NCBI GenBank assembly: GCA_032718475.1
Contig: JAUCBJ010008355.1
Coordinates: 1 to 54,940, forward strand
DNA: 54,940 nt
From: Nemertoderma westbladi
Lineage: Eukaryota > Xenacoelomorpha > Nemertodermatida > Nemertodermatidae
Direction: 5' to 3'
The notes beneath the pieces were generated by a model. The model was not told the origin of the DNA, made no database searches, and saw only the letters and a program-made list of their open reading frames with translations. Positions 12,324 through 21,364 of this stretch are shown here, in pieces (position 1 is the stretch's first letter; every line of letters begins with the position of its first letter). The position numbers and the translations under genes were made by a program.

Positions 12324-12854
12324 TCAGGTTGTACTCAGGTGCCGAGGGAGTGGGTCCACCGGGAGGTCCAGCACCTCCCCGTCGGTGGCTGGATCCAGGT
12401 GTTCAGTTAGATCTCGTCGCAACTTATTACGAATCTTAGCCGCAGCGGTAGTGATAGCAATCTGGGTATCAAACTTATCGGTTATGGTTGCTGGTCTATT
12501 CGGAATAAAGTTATATTCCAAACCGAGTAGTTCTGTTTGCGTTTTAGAGAGCTGTTTCAGGGAAAGGTTGATTACAGGAATCGTAGAACCACCACTGATG
12601 GTCTGGGGTGGTGGAGTACAATCACAGTCACACTGGTGTGTGCGGACGTTGAATGCATAGCGGAAGCAGCAAGGCTGCCTCGAAACCCCTTGTTGGAAGT
12701 CGTATTTATGATGATGGCGCTGGGGGATGGTGGTGCATTCTCGCTCCTGCACTCGGGGAATGTAAAAATCCAAGTAATCTAATAGTAAGTAATCTTTAGT
12801 TTCGAGAACGTGTTGCTGGAGGCGGCATATACGGTTGGTAAACGCGTGTTCCAC
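12324..12854 (-). pseudogene. probable Penelope-like element remnant (region before the RT domain)
   Basis: A 176-codon frame contains PVINLSLKQLSKTQTELL followed by GLEYNFIPNRPATI. The pattern NLS..xLs..q..LL..G..F.P is the conserved block preceding the reverse transcriptase in Penelope-like elements (known of the family). An N-terminal charged part (LQQHVLETKDYLLLDYLDFY) precedes it. No RT motifs follow, because the LINE copy B begins at 12,140. The piece sits exactly between the two head-to-head LINE copies. A different element type with a similar motif is possible. Confidence 0.45.
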
Positions 12855-12958
12855 TCGATTGAGTCGTTTATATAGAGGTTATCGATCTCTGCTGACAAGA
12901 TGCGCTTCACCAAAACCTTATGGAGTTGCGGGTTTAAGGATCTCAGTGGAAAGTTATG

Positions 12959-12977
12959 GGGGGGGGGGGGGGGGGCA
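12959..12977. repeat. G19 homopolymer
   Basis: Nineteen consecutive G on the + strand, an obvious slippage or G-quadruplex-prone site, between the Penelope-like remnant and LINE copy C. Confidence 0.9.
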
Positions 12978-13079
12978 ATTAAATTAAGTACTGTAGTTAT
13001 TGTAATCGTAAAACCAGTTAGCTGTTAATGTTTGTAACGGGGAAATAAGTTTGGTGGTTTTGCAATATGGTCCTGCAGT

Positions 13080-13250
13080 TCGTAGGTACTAGACTGCACG
13101 GCAATGCATATAAATGGAAATACTGCGGAATGCACAGCAGTGAAGGCAGTACAGATAAAAGGAAATACTGCTACACGACACAGTACTGGACTGCAGGGCA
13201 GTGCAGATAAATATATCTACCGCTATACAGTATGACACGGTACAAAATTA
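13080..13250. repeat. degenerate short repeats rich in CAGTRC and GATAAA
   Basis: Variants of GACTGCAGGGCAGTGCAGATAAA recur three times, with intervening GGAAATACTGC. The function is unknown. It could belong to the 5-prime flank of the Penelope-like remnant. Confidence 0.5.
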
Positions 13251-13324
13251 TAAACCACCGGGCACTTGATACAGCGCACATATACTGTAGCTAATATCTG
13301 TTATGTAGTTCTGTTATGTAATTC

Positions 13325-16300
13325 GAGGTCAGGTCAGGTATTCTAGGTCATTGATCAAGAAAACTTGCCACCTCCATGCAGCATAAAGGAGGTGCCACCT
13401 GTAGCTGCATAGACCCTCTTACTAGGGCAAATCTGGTCCTGTAACTAGGACCCCCTTCGTTCTGGGATAAGGACGCCCTTGGTCCTGGATTAAGGACCCA
13501 TATACTTGGCTGCAGGGGTATATGGCCTGACCAGGCAGATGGTGATCTACCAATGGCTGGTTAGGAGTAGAGTGTTCTCATGTCCACTCTGAGGGCACTT
13601 CACTGCGACCTGCACCTGGCAGCAAGGGTACAGGGCATGACCCAGCGGATGAGCTGCAACAGCCAATGGTGGGTCATGTACGCCAGAGTAGATATGGGTG
13701 ATGGGCCTCATATCTGACTCCATTGCGACACCCACCCTGTGGAATGGCAAACCAGGGTGTGGTATTTGCCCCGAGAGCTGACTCGGCAAAAAAGCACCCC
13801 CCAACCCCCACTATGGATTACATTAGCAATGCGGAGGTCCGGCCACTAGAGGCCAGTGGAATTACCGGACACAATCGGCCTCACAGGCGTCAGTTAACTC
13901 CTGACCGGCTGCCTGTCTCACCCCCTACTGGAGAGAGAGCAGCCAACAATTCTTTGAGTCCCTTTCCTGATGACCTTTCTGGCCCAAACCCTGGGTCACC
14001 AGGGAGGCCAGATTGTGATGGGGAGAGGGATTCTGGAGTTGGAGGCTACTCTCATGTTCCACCCCGACCAACAAAGCCATTGGTGAATCTGAGGCAAGTC
14101 ACTAGACTAGCCTCAGTAAACACCCTAACACTCGGGTCCCCAATGCGACAAGGTGAGCTGACTGCCTTGGCAGATAAGCTTTCTCTTAGCGCAGTGGGTG
14201 TTCAAGAGCACCGAATGCAGACTGGACAGACTGATGAGGTTCTGATTAAGGACATGGGGGGCGGTTGGCGACTCGCCCTCGCGTCAGCAGATGATAGTGG
14301 CAATGGTGGAATTGGTCTATTGATGAATCCAACTGCACATGCAGCATTGGACAAAATAGACCAAATCTCTAACCGCATCATCCGTTGCCACTTCTCATGT
14401 TCTGGAAGACTGGCTAAGAAGTTTCCTAAGGTGGTTCTGATTGTGTGCTACTCTCCAACTAGTGTTGCCCCTGTAGAGGAGGTGGAAAATTTCTACCACA
14501 ATCTACAAGCAGCAACTGATGGAGTGGATCAGCATGCATTCTTAACATTCCTGGGAGACTTTAATGCAAGTCTGCATCAATCACCTACATCGCCCTGGGT
14601 CTATAGCAATAGTGTTAACCGAAATTCTGTCCATCTTCAGGATTTTATCTCTGGAAATGGATTGTTTTCGGCTGGAACCCAGTTCAAGAAGCGAACTGGA
14701 AAGCTATGGACTCATAGTGGACCCAGTGGTCACAAGTCCCAGATAGACCATATTCTGTTTCGTAGGAAATACAGGAGCTCTATACAAGACTGTAATGCAT
14801 TTACACTTCGACCCTTCTCCAGTGATCACCGCCTTATTGTGGCCAAGGTAAGACTTAGTCTGCGTGCTAGCAGAACAACGAAATCTGCCTTGCCACGGCA
14901 TGACTGGTCCTCTCTGTTGCAACAGCCAAGTGTGAGATCCAGCTTCACACTACAGCTGAGCAACAGGTATGAGGCTCTTGCCTCTGAGGCGGCAGATCAC
15001 TGTGAGGGCTATACTGCCTTTACAGAAGCAGTTAAGTTAGCAGCTGCAGAAACAGTTCCTGTATACCCTCGAAACAGGAAAAGGGCCCCCTGGACTGACA
15101 ACAAAATTCAGAAGTGCCGAAATGACCTTCATAAGGCGCAGAAAGAGTCCCGACTCAAACAGACTACAGCGGCCAAGAATGCAGTTAAAGCTGCATCTAG
15201 GTCCCTGAACAGGCAGTACTCTGTTAATCTACAGGAGCTAATAAACCAACAGGTTGATGCCATCAATGATGCTGACGACAGCAGGCAATCATCCCAGGCA
15301 TGGAAATCGATCAATCTGCTTACTGGGCGGAAAAGCCAACCAACCACCAAGGTTAAGGCTGAATCACCAGCCGATCGCCTCAATGGTTGGAAAGCCCACT
15401 TTGAAAAGCTCCTCAATAATGACAGGGTATTGCCTGATAACTTTATAGAAGTAAAAGTGTCTGAGTCTGTACTCCCAGATATTCCCATTGGCGATATCTC
15501 CTTTGCAGAAGTGAAGGCTGCTGCAAAGAGCATTAAGACCAATCGTGCCAGTGGAGTAGATGGTGTTCCCCCTGAGGTCTTTAAAATACCTGAGTGTTTA
15601 AAGCTCATCTATCCCATCATAGTAGACATGTACCGTACAACAAGAGTCCCACAAGAAATGAAAACAAATAAGTTGGTGCCAGTTCCCAAGAAGGGCAACC
15701 TAACACTCTATGGTTCTTTTCGGGGAATCTCATTGATCTCGATTGCTGCAAAACTATACAATAGAATTCTATTAAATCGCATCAGGGATCCCATTGAGAG
15801 ACTGCTACGTGGAAATCAGAATGGGTTCCGTAAAGGTCGTGGGACCATGGAGCCCATTTTGGCACTTAGAAGGATAATTGAAGAGTTATCAAAAAAGAAA
15901 GACAGGCATCTGGCTGTTATCTTTGTTGACTTCTTCAAGGCCTTTGATTCAGTCTCTCGCTCACGTATGTTCAGCATACTTTCATTATATGGGATTCCTG
16001 ATGAAATTATTGCAGCAATCAGATCAGTATACGATGGTTCGACAACATTTGTGTCTACTGTTGACGGTGACACAGAACCATTTGAAGTGTTATGGGGCGT
16101 CCTCCAAGGAGACACACTTGCACCATTCTTGTTCATTATTGTGGTTGACTATGTTCTACGCATGTCCTTAGATCATCATAATGATGATGGGGTGATGATA
16201 ACTCCACCTACTGGCTCCAGAAGTCGAGGAAATCCTGCCAAGTACCTAACTGATCTAGACTTTGCTGATGACTTAGGAGTACTCTCAGAATCATTAGAGG

Positions 16301-17071
16301 GAGCCCAGCGGCTCCTCAGCTCATTAGAACATGCTGCTTCTAGTGTTGGTCTTTTTATTAACTCCAGAAAGACCAAAATTCTGACAGTTAACTTTGAAAG
16401 TCCTCAGCAAGTCTCTGATCGGATGAGCATAAGCTCAAAGGATGGTATGCTTGAGCATGTGGACGACTTCTGTTACCTGGGATCATGGATCCGGAAGTCA
16501 GGTGAGGACCTTCGAATACGTAAGGGAAAGGCATGGGCAGCCTTGAATAGGCTTTCCAGGATTTGGAAGTCACCTAGAATTAATCGGAAACTTAAGGTCC
16601 GATTATTTAGAGCAGCAGTAGTTCCAGTACTCCTCTACGGGAGTCCATGCTGGGCTCTAACTGCTGAGGACACCAAATCTCTGGATGGCACATTCACAAG
16701 AATGCTACGCCGGGTACATTGTGTCAAGTACAATGCACACATCTCCAACCAGACACTATATAACATTGGAGGTGTCTCATTGGTTCCCCCAAGCTTGACA
16801 CTAGAACAAAATCGCCTCCGCTTTGCAGGACATTGCTTTCGCCGTGAGGACCAGCCAGTGCATAATCTTGTACTTTGGCAGCCTCATGGAGTAAATAAGC
16901 ATGGTGGACAGCCCATGACTTTCTTGAGACGCATCTTAAAGGACACTGGCCTTAAAGATGCGGATGATCTAGCAAATGTCATGGGTGATAGGGAGTTGTG
17001 GCGGTGCAATTTTGTTGACAAGCCGGCACAGCATTCTTAAAAATGCAGCTGCAATGCAGCATGCCGATCCT
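13325..17071 (+). mobile_element. non-LTR retrotransposon (LINE), apparently full ORF (copy C)
   Basis: The 5-prime boundary is where similarity to inverted copy B begins (GGTCAGGTATTCTAGGTCAT). The 3-prime boundary is where similarity to fragment D ends (CAGCATGCCGATCC), followed by a TAGTAGTAG tail. The element has a 5-prime leader of about 400 bp, one long ORF and a very short 3-prime region. No poly(A) tail is seen, and short tandem-repeat tails are usual for RTE/CR1-like LINEs (known). The clade is not decided here. Confidence 0.9.
13723..17040 (+). CDS. LINE endonuclease-reverse transcriptase polyprotein
   Basis: A 1105-codon frame with no interruption. Residues 1-130 are Pro/Arg/Ser-rich and probably disordered. 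Residues about 131-375 are an APE-type endonuclease: SVNTLTLGS (N133), GVQEHR (E162), GGIGLLMN, VCYSPTS, LGDFNASLH (about 277-285), QIDHILF and SSDHRL (about 366-371), so the catalytic Asn, Glu, Asp/Asn and Asp-His are all present. Residues about 600-900 are the reverse transcriptase: ASGVDGVPPE, FVDFFKAFDS (about 733), GVLQGDTLAP (about 791) and the active-site FADD (about 846). The C-terminal part has YLGSWI, LLYGSPCWALTA and HISNQTLYN. The protein would nick chromosomal DNA and copy its RNA into it. The start at 13,723 is the first ATG; M8 is an alternative. An intact frame implies recent insertion or possible activity. Confidence 0.95.
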   Translation: MRHPPCGMANQGVVFAPRADSAKKHPPTPTMDYISNAEVRPLEASGITGHNRPHRRQLTPDRLPVSPPTGERAANNSLSPFPDDLSGPNPGSPGRPDCDGERDSGVGGYSHVPPRPTKPLVNLRQVTRLASVNTLTLGSPMRQGELTALADKLSLSAVGVQEHRMQTGQTDEVLIKDMGGGWRLALASADDSGNGGIGLLMNPTAHAALDKIDQISNRIIRCHFSCSGRLAKKFPKVVLIVCYSPTSVAPVEEVENFYHNLQAATDGVDQHAFLTFLGDFNASLHQSPTSPWVYSNSVNRNSVHLQDFISGNGLFSAGTQFKKRTGKLWTHSGPSGHKSQIDHILFRRKYRSSIQDCNAFTLRPFSSDHRLIVAKVRLSLRASRTTKSALPRHDWSSLLQQPSVRSSFTLQLSNRYEALASEAADHCEGYTAFTEAVKLAAAETVPVYPRNRKRAPWTDNKIQKCRNDLHKAQKESRLKQTTAAKNAVKAASRSLNRQYSVNLQELINQQVDAINDADDSRQSSQAWKSINLLTGRKSQPTTKVKAESPADRLNGWKAHFEKLLNNDRVLPDNFIEVKVSESVLPDIPIGDISFAEVKAAAKSIKTNRASGVDGVPPEVFKIPECLKLIYPIIVDMYRTTRVPQEMKTNKLVPVPKKGNLTLYGSFRGISLISIAAKLYNRILLNRIRDPIERLLRGNQNGFRKGRGTMEPILALRRIIEELSKKKDRHLAVIFVDFFKAFDSVSRSRMFSILSLYGIPDEIIAAIRSVYDGSTTFVSTVDGDTEPFEVLWGVLQGDTLAPFLFIIVVDYVLRMSLDHHNDDGVMITPPTGSRSRGNPAKYLTDLDFADDLGVLSESLEGAQRLLSSLEHAASSVGLFINSRKTKILTVNFESPQQVSDRMSISSKDGMLEHVDDFCYLGSWIRKSGEDLRIRKGKAWAALNRLSRIWKSPRINRKLKVRLFRAAVVPVLLYGSPCWALTAEDTKSLDGTFTRMLRRVHCVKYNAHISNQTLYNIGGVSLVPPSLTLEQNRLRFAGHCFRREDQPVHNLVLWQPHGVNKHGGQPMTFLRRILKDTGLKDADDLANVMGDRELWRCNFVDKPAQHS

Positions 17072-17090
17072 AGTAGTAGTCTCAACACTA

Positions 17091-17690
17091 GTTATGTCAA
17101 AATTAAAGTATACTGTAGAAAGTTAAAAGGTTTAATGAACATTGCACATGATACTGTCAAAATATTAGGCAAAATTTAAATTAAGTATCTGTTATGTCAA
17201 AATTAAAATATACTGTAGAAAGTTAAAAGGTTTAATGAACATTGCACATGATACTGTCAAAATATTAGGCAAAATTAAAATTAAGTATCTGTTATTTCAA
17301 AATTAAAATATACTGTAGAAAGTTAAAAGGTTTAATGAACATTGCACATGATACTGTCAAAATATTAGGCAAAATTAAAATTAAGTATCTGTTATTTCAA
17401 AATTAAAATATACTGTAGAAAGTTAAAAGGTTTAATGAACATTGCACATGATACTGTCAAAATATTAGTCAAAATTAAAATTAAGTATCTGTTATGTCAA
17501 AATTAAAGTATACTGTAGAAAGTTAAAAGGTTTAATAAACATTGCACACGATACTGTCAAAATATATGCCAAAACTAAAATTAAGTGTCTGTTATGCTAA
17601 AATTAAAATATACTGTAGAATGTTAAAATGTTTAATGAACATTGCACATGATACTACGTTACAGTTAATTTCACGTTAATATCAGTTGTG
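17091..17690. repeat. 100-bp tandem repeat, about six units
   Basis: GTTATGTCAAAATTAAA starts recur at 17,091, 17,191, 17,291, 17,391, 17,491 and 17,591, each followed by ATACTGTAGAAAGTTAAAAG and ATTGCACATGATACTG. The period is 100 bp. Degraded units continue to about 17,930. The array begins 20 bp after the LINE 3-prime end. No coding role is seen. Confidence 0.95.
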
Positions 17691-17930
17691 CCAAAATTAA
17701 AATAAATGTTAGTTTCACTCCAGTATCTGCTATTCCAAAAATTAAGTATATGTTATTCCAAAATTAAAATATACTGTAGAAAGTTAAAAGGTTTAATTAA
17801 CATTGCACATGATATGTACTACGTTACAGCTAGTTTCACTTTAATATCTGTTGTGCAAAAAATTAAAATATATGTTAGTTTCACTCCAGTATCTGTTATT
17901 AAAATAAGTGTCTGTTACGCCAAAATTAAA

Positions 17931-18253
17931 ATAATATTTTATATATTTTATTTATATTTTATATTTTATATATATTTTTAATAATATTTATTAATTGTTT
18001 TGCGGACATTAAAATGGAAATTTTAAAGAATAATAATATTATTATTAAAAAAAAGCAAATTAATATTCTAGAATATAGTAAAAAAACATTGAAATTATGT
18101 TGATAAAATTTTGACTGTAGGATTTGTTACCATTAATAAGTGTAGGCCTACTGTAGTAAGTACTGTTACCAGTATTTAACTGCTATAGGCCTATGAGTAG
18201 AATTTTAAATTGCGTGTTATTGTTATAGCAGTTAAACACTAGTACAACTACAA
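17931..18253. other. AT-rich non-coding stretch
   Basis: TATTTTATAT-type low-complexity sequence followed by a small imperfect hairpin around 18,170-18,240 (TTTAACTGCTATA with TATAGCAGTTAAA). No gene. Confidence 0.5.
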
Positions 18254-18424
18254 GGATCGGCATGCTGCATTGCAGCTGCATTTTTAAGAATGCTGTGCCG
18301 GCTTGTCGACAAAATTGCGCCGCCACTACTCCCTATCACCCATAACATTTGCTAGATCATCCGCATCTTCAGAGCCAGTGTCCTTTAAGATGTGTCTCAA
18401 GAAAGTCATGGGCTGTCCACCATT
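18254..18424 (-). pseudogene. LINE 3-prime fragment (copy D)
   Basis: Reverse complement of the last 170 bp of the LINE copy C, including the stop region and the terminal CAGCATGCCGATCC. It is 5-prime-truncated, as usual for LINE insertion. With copy C it brackets the 100-bp tandem array between inverted LINE 3-prime ends. Confidence 0.9.
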
Positions 18425-18529
18425 TATTAAATATTAATTATTTGTGTTTTTTGTTAATTTGAGTATTAACTGTAATTAACTGTAATATTACTGGTATTGT
18501 ATTTTTGTTATATAAATCATTTTTTATTA

Positions 18530-18640
18530 ATCCAGGGAAACCCCTTATTAACTCAGGGTCCTCACTCGTTAATTCAGGGACCACCCTCTTTAGCTCAGGG
18601 TCCACCCTCCCTCGTTTATTCAGAACCACTTTTGTTAACT
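18530..18640. repeat. short CAGGGWCC-type minisatellite
   Basis: Variants of TTAACTCAGGGTCCACCCT recur four to five times. The unit is degenerate and no gene is apparent. Confidence 0.55.
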
Positions 18641-18759
18641 CATAACTTATTTTTTATATTATAAGGTTGGAGTTGTTATTGTTCTTGAGTTATTGTATAA
18701 GGTGCTGAGTTGATTGAAAGAGTGAAAGACTAAGTTGGTTTTAAATGACCTGTTTTTAC

Positions 18760-18836
18760 CTAGTCCCAAGTCATAATACTATTAACTTGTGCTTCAAATT
18801 ATCATTTTATAAATTTTAACATCTGTATATTATACA
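18760..18836. repeat. fragment of the 454-bp X-box repeat family
   Basis: TAGTCCCAAGTCATAATACT through TTATAAATTTTAACATCTGT matches the units at 30,470-30,510 and 30,915-30,975. The copy is truncated before the X-box-like motif. Confidence 0.7.
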
Positions 18837-19144
18837 TTAAAAAACCAAATTAAATAAAATTCAAAGTAAATTTACAAATAAAACGACTATGGGTAGAACG
18901 CGTAATTATAGTTAGAGTAGTATTAAAATATTGATTTATAATTAAGTAATTTAAGCAGGATAAATAATTTATACAATCTATGGATGTTAATACATATAAA
19001 CAATAATAGTTATTATTTATATATGTACAAAACGAAGGTAATGAGAAAGTTGATATCAGGCAAAGCTTGACGGATGTATCTTTCTTTAACAAACAATAGT
19101 GGTGGTATAACCAAACCGTTGTTACTCACTGTAAATAGCCCACG

Positions 19145-19795
19145 CCTCCCCACGCCTCCCCCTTCTCCCTTCTTCCCTCTCCCCCACACCTCTCATTTCT
19201 CCCCCCAAACCCCCCATCTCCCCTCTGCTCCCTTCCCCTCTTGCCTCTACCCCGCTCCTGTCCCTTCTACCCCCCCCCCCCCATTCATCTCCCTTCCACT
19301 CCTTTCTCCCCCACTCCTCTCCCCTGTACTTCTTTCCCTTCTCACCTCTCCCCCACTCCTTTCTCCCATCCTCCTCTCCCCTGTACTTCTTTCCCTTCTC
19401 ACCTCTCCCCCACTCCTTTCTCCCATCCTCCTCTCCCCTGTACTTCTTTCCCTTCTCACCTCTCCCCCACTCCTTTCTCCCATCCTCCTCTCCCCTGTAC
19501 TTCTTTCCCTTCTCACCTCTCCCCCACTCCTTTCTCCCATCCTCCTATCCCCTGTACTTCTATCCCTTCTCACCTCTCACCTCTCCCCCACTCCTTTCTC
19601 CCATCCTCCTCTCCCCTGTACTTCTTTCCCTTCTCACCTCTCCCCCACTCCTTTCTCCCATCCTCCTCTCCCCTCTACTTCTATCTCTTCTCACCTCTCC
19701 CCCGCTCCTTTCCCCCCTCCCCCTTTCTTCCACACCCTTCCCCCTTCTCCACCCTTCCACGCTTCTCCCACCCCCATTATTATCCTTTGAACTAT
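19145..19795. repeat. 57-bp pyrimidine-rich minisatellite, about seven units
   Basis: CTGTACTTC starts fall at 19,324, 19,381, 19,438, 19,495 and 19,552, then at 19,616 and 19,673. The period is 57 bp, with one 7-bp insertion in the sixth interval. The + strand is almost pure C/T, with a C run near 19,271. As 57 is a multiple of three, the array is open in several frames. Read on the - strand it forms the 19-residue repeats of the ORF at 19,560-20,087. Confidence 0.95.
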
Positions 19796-20087
19796 TAATT
19801 CTTTGCTCCTCTCCCTTGCATATCCCCTCACCACCCTCCGGCCTCCTCCCGCTCTTCAATATCGCCAGCATCCACTTGTCGTGCTCTTCCTTCCTCATTC
19901 GTTTTATTTGATTCTCTATTTGATTCTTTGATTCTTCTAGATTTAAATTATTTTCCTTAGCTTCGTGGACAATGTCTGTTTCAGGCTGTTTTGTAAATAA
20001 TTCTTTTTCTTTCTGTACTTCTTGTTGAGTGGTCTGTATTATTTGTTGCGTTTGTTTTTTCCCTCCGCGACTATAGATTATTCCCAT
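19560..20087 (-). CDS. possible small gene: N-myristoylation-like start, charged helix, 19-residue repeats
   Basis: I recognise no family. The 175-codon frame starts MGIIYSRGGKK, which fits the N-myristoylation pattern MGxxxS followed by basic residues and suggests a membrane-attached product (inference). Residues about 13-80 are rich in Gln, Glu and Lys with few helix breakers, consistent with a coiled coil. Then comes a Gly/Arg/Glu tail with 19-residue units containing GERRMGERSGGEVRR, encoded by the 57-bp minisatellite. The frame ends at 19,560 because a 7-bp insertion shifts it; the same repeats continue in another frame to about 19,247. A TATATATA box lies about 75 bp upstream. It could be a real gene with an unstable tail, or a chance frame in a minisatellite plus AT-rich flank. 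The non-repetitive N-terminus argues mildly for a gene. Confidence 0.4.
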   Translation of the reverse strand: MGIIYSRGGKKQTQQIIQTTQQEVQKEKELFTKQPETDIVHEAKENNLNLEESKNQIENQIKRMRKEEHDKWMLAILKSGRRPEGGEGICKGEEQRINSSKDNNGGGRSVEGWRRGKGVEERGRGERSGGEVRRDRSRGERRMGERSGGEVRRERSTGERRMGERSGGEVRGEKG

Positions 20088-20154
20088 TATAATAAGAATC
20101 AGTTCAATAACAGAATATCAGAATAATCAGTTCAACAACCTGACTGGCGAAATA

Positions 20155-20166
20155 TATATATATAAA
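20155..20166 (-). promoter_or_regulatory. TATA-like box upstream of the 20,087 ATG
   Basis: An ATATATATATAT run about 70-80 bp 5-prime of the methionine on the - strand. The position suits a TATA box, but AT-rich sequence makes chance occurrence likely. Confidence 0.2.
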
Positions 20167-20173
20167 ACAAATG

Positions 20174-20996
20174 AGAAACCAGCCTCCTATAAAAAAATGA
20201 CCCTTTATTGTGTACTAGTATAGTATGTATAATACTAGTATAGAATGTATACAGCAATTTTGTAAGATCCTTTGCGATTTTATGGGGGTTAATGTTGTCT
20301 TTTTTGATTTTGGTGATTGTTCTGGAACATTACTAGATAATTTTTTATGGTAGTTAGTGTATTTTTTATTAGCTAGTATTTTTTAAATTATTAAAATATT
20401 TATTTTTTTCATTATTGTTCTAGAACCTTAATAGATATTATTTATTAAGGTTGTTAGTGTTTTTTTCGTTTTTTTTTGGTTTGGTTAACAAGATGTTTTT
20501 ATAATTTCAAAATATACCATAGACCTACAAGCTATAGCTAGTAAAAAAACACTATATAGTACCTATAAGTAGAAAGTACATTAGTTAAATTTACCTTAAT
20601 AAATAATATAAGATTAAAAAAATATTTTTTTCATTTGAAAAAATACTAGCTACCGGTAGGTAATAAAAAAAATACTAGCCTGATATTTCAAAACACTAGC
20701 TCATTTAAAAAATATCGGGTAATGTTCCAGAACATTCACAGATATAAAAAAGCCAAAAAAAATCCCGCAAATTTGCTGTATACATACCGGTACTCTACTA
20801 GTATGGTTATACATACTATACCGGTACTACCCCCTTTATAACTCTTTATTTTTATCAAATTTTGTATGCAGACTTACCGGTACCCCTTTCAGCGGACAAA
20901 AAGTCCTGTATTTTCTAATATAGTTATTATTAGATAGTTATTTGTGCAGTTATTAAAGTGTTTATTTGTAGGTAGGTTTCATTTTTGAAAGGAGGC
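20174..20996. repeat. large foldback structure 1
   Basis: The ends AACCAGCCTCCT (left) and AGGAGGCTGGTT (right) are inverted. Inner blocks also pair: GTATACAGCAATTTTG with its counterpart near 20,770, and TGTTCTGGAACATTA with TAATGTTCCAGAACA. Arms carry repeated AAACACTAGCTA/TAGCTAGTATTTTT words. Pairing is imperfect. No ORF is present, so it is probably a non-autonomous foldback element. Confidence 0.7.
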
Positions 20997-21364
20997 TGGT
21001 TGACATGACTATGGTATGTATAAGCAAAAATTGCAAATTTTAACTTGACATTTTCTATACAAATAGTAATAAGAACTAAAACAAAATATTTTTAGAGGGA
21101 TGTAGGATGTCGGAACCATTATTGTTTAAATTACTAGCTAAGCCTACCTAAAACACTAGCTACCATAAAATTTAGCACAATAATCTGTCTTCTCCGTTGG
21201 AATCACTCATTGATTGTGTCCTTTTATTTTGACTTTTTATGATATAATTACATGCACGAAAACAATTACAGTATTGAAATCAATAAAAAAAAAATTAAAT
21301 TTTTGCTAATACATACCACCGGTACCATAGGAATGCCAGGATGGTTTCTCATTTGTTTATATTA

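Noticed and set aside
10734-16573. Many short frames antisense to or shifted from the LINE copies
   Set aside because: They are shadows of the real LINE reading frame.
19074-19798. Pro/Ser/Leu-rich + strand ORFs of 238 and 185 codons
   Set aside because: They are readings of the 57-bp pyrimidine minisatellite in two frames, with no other protein features.
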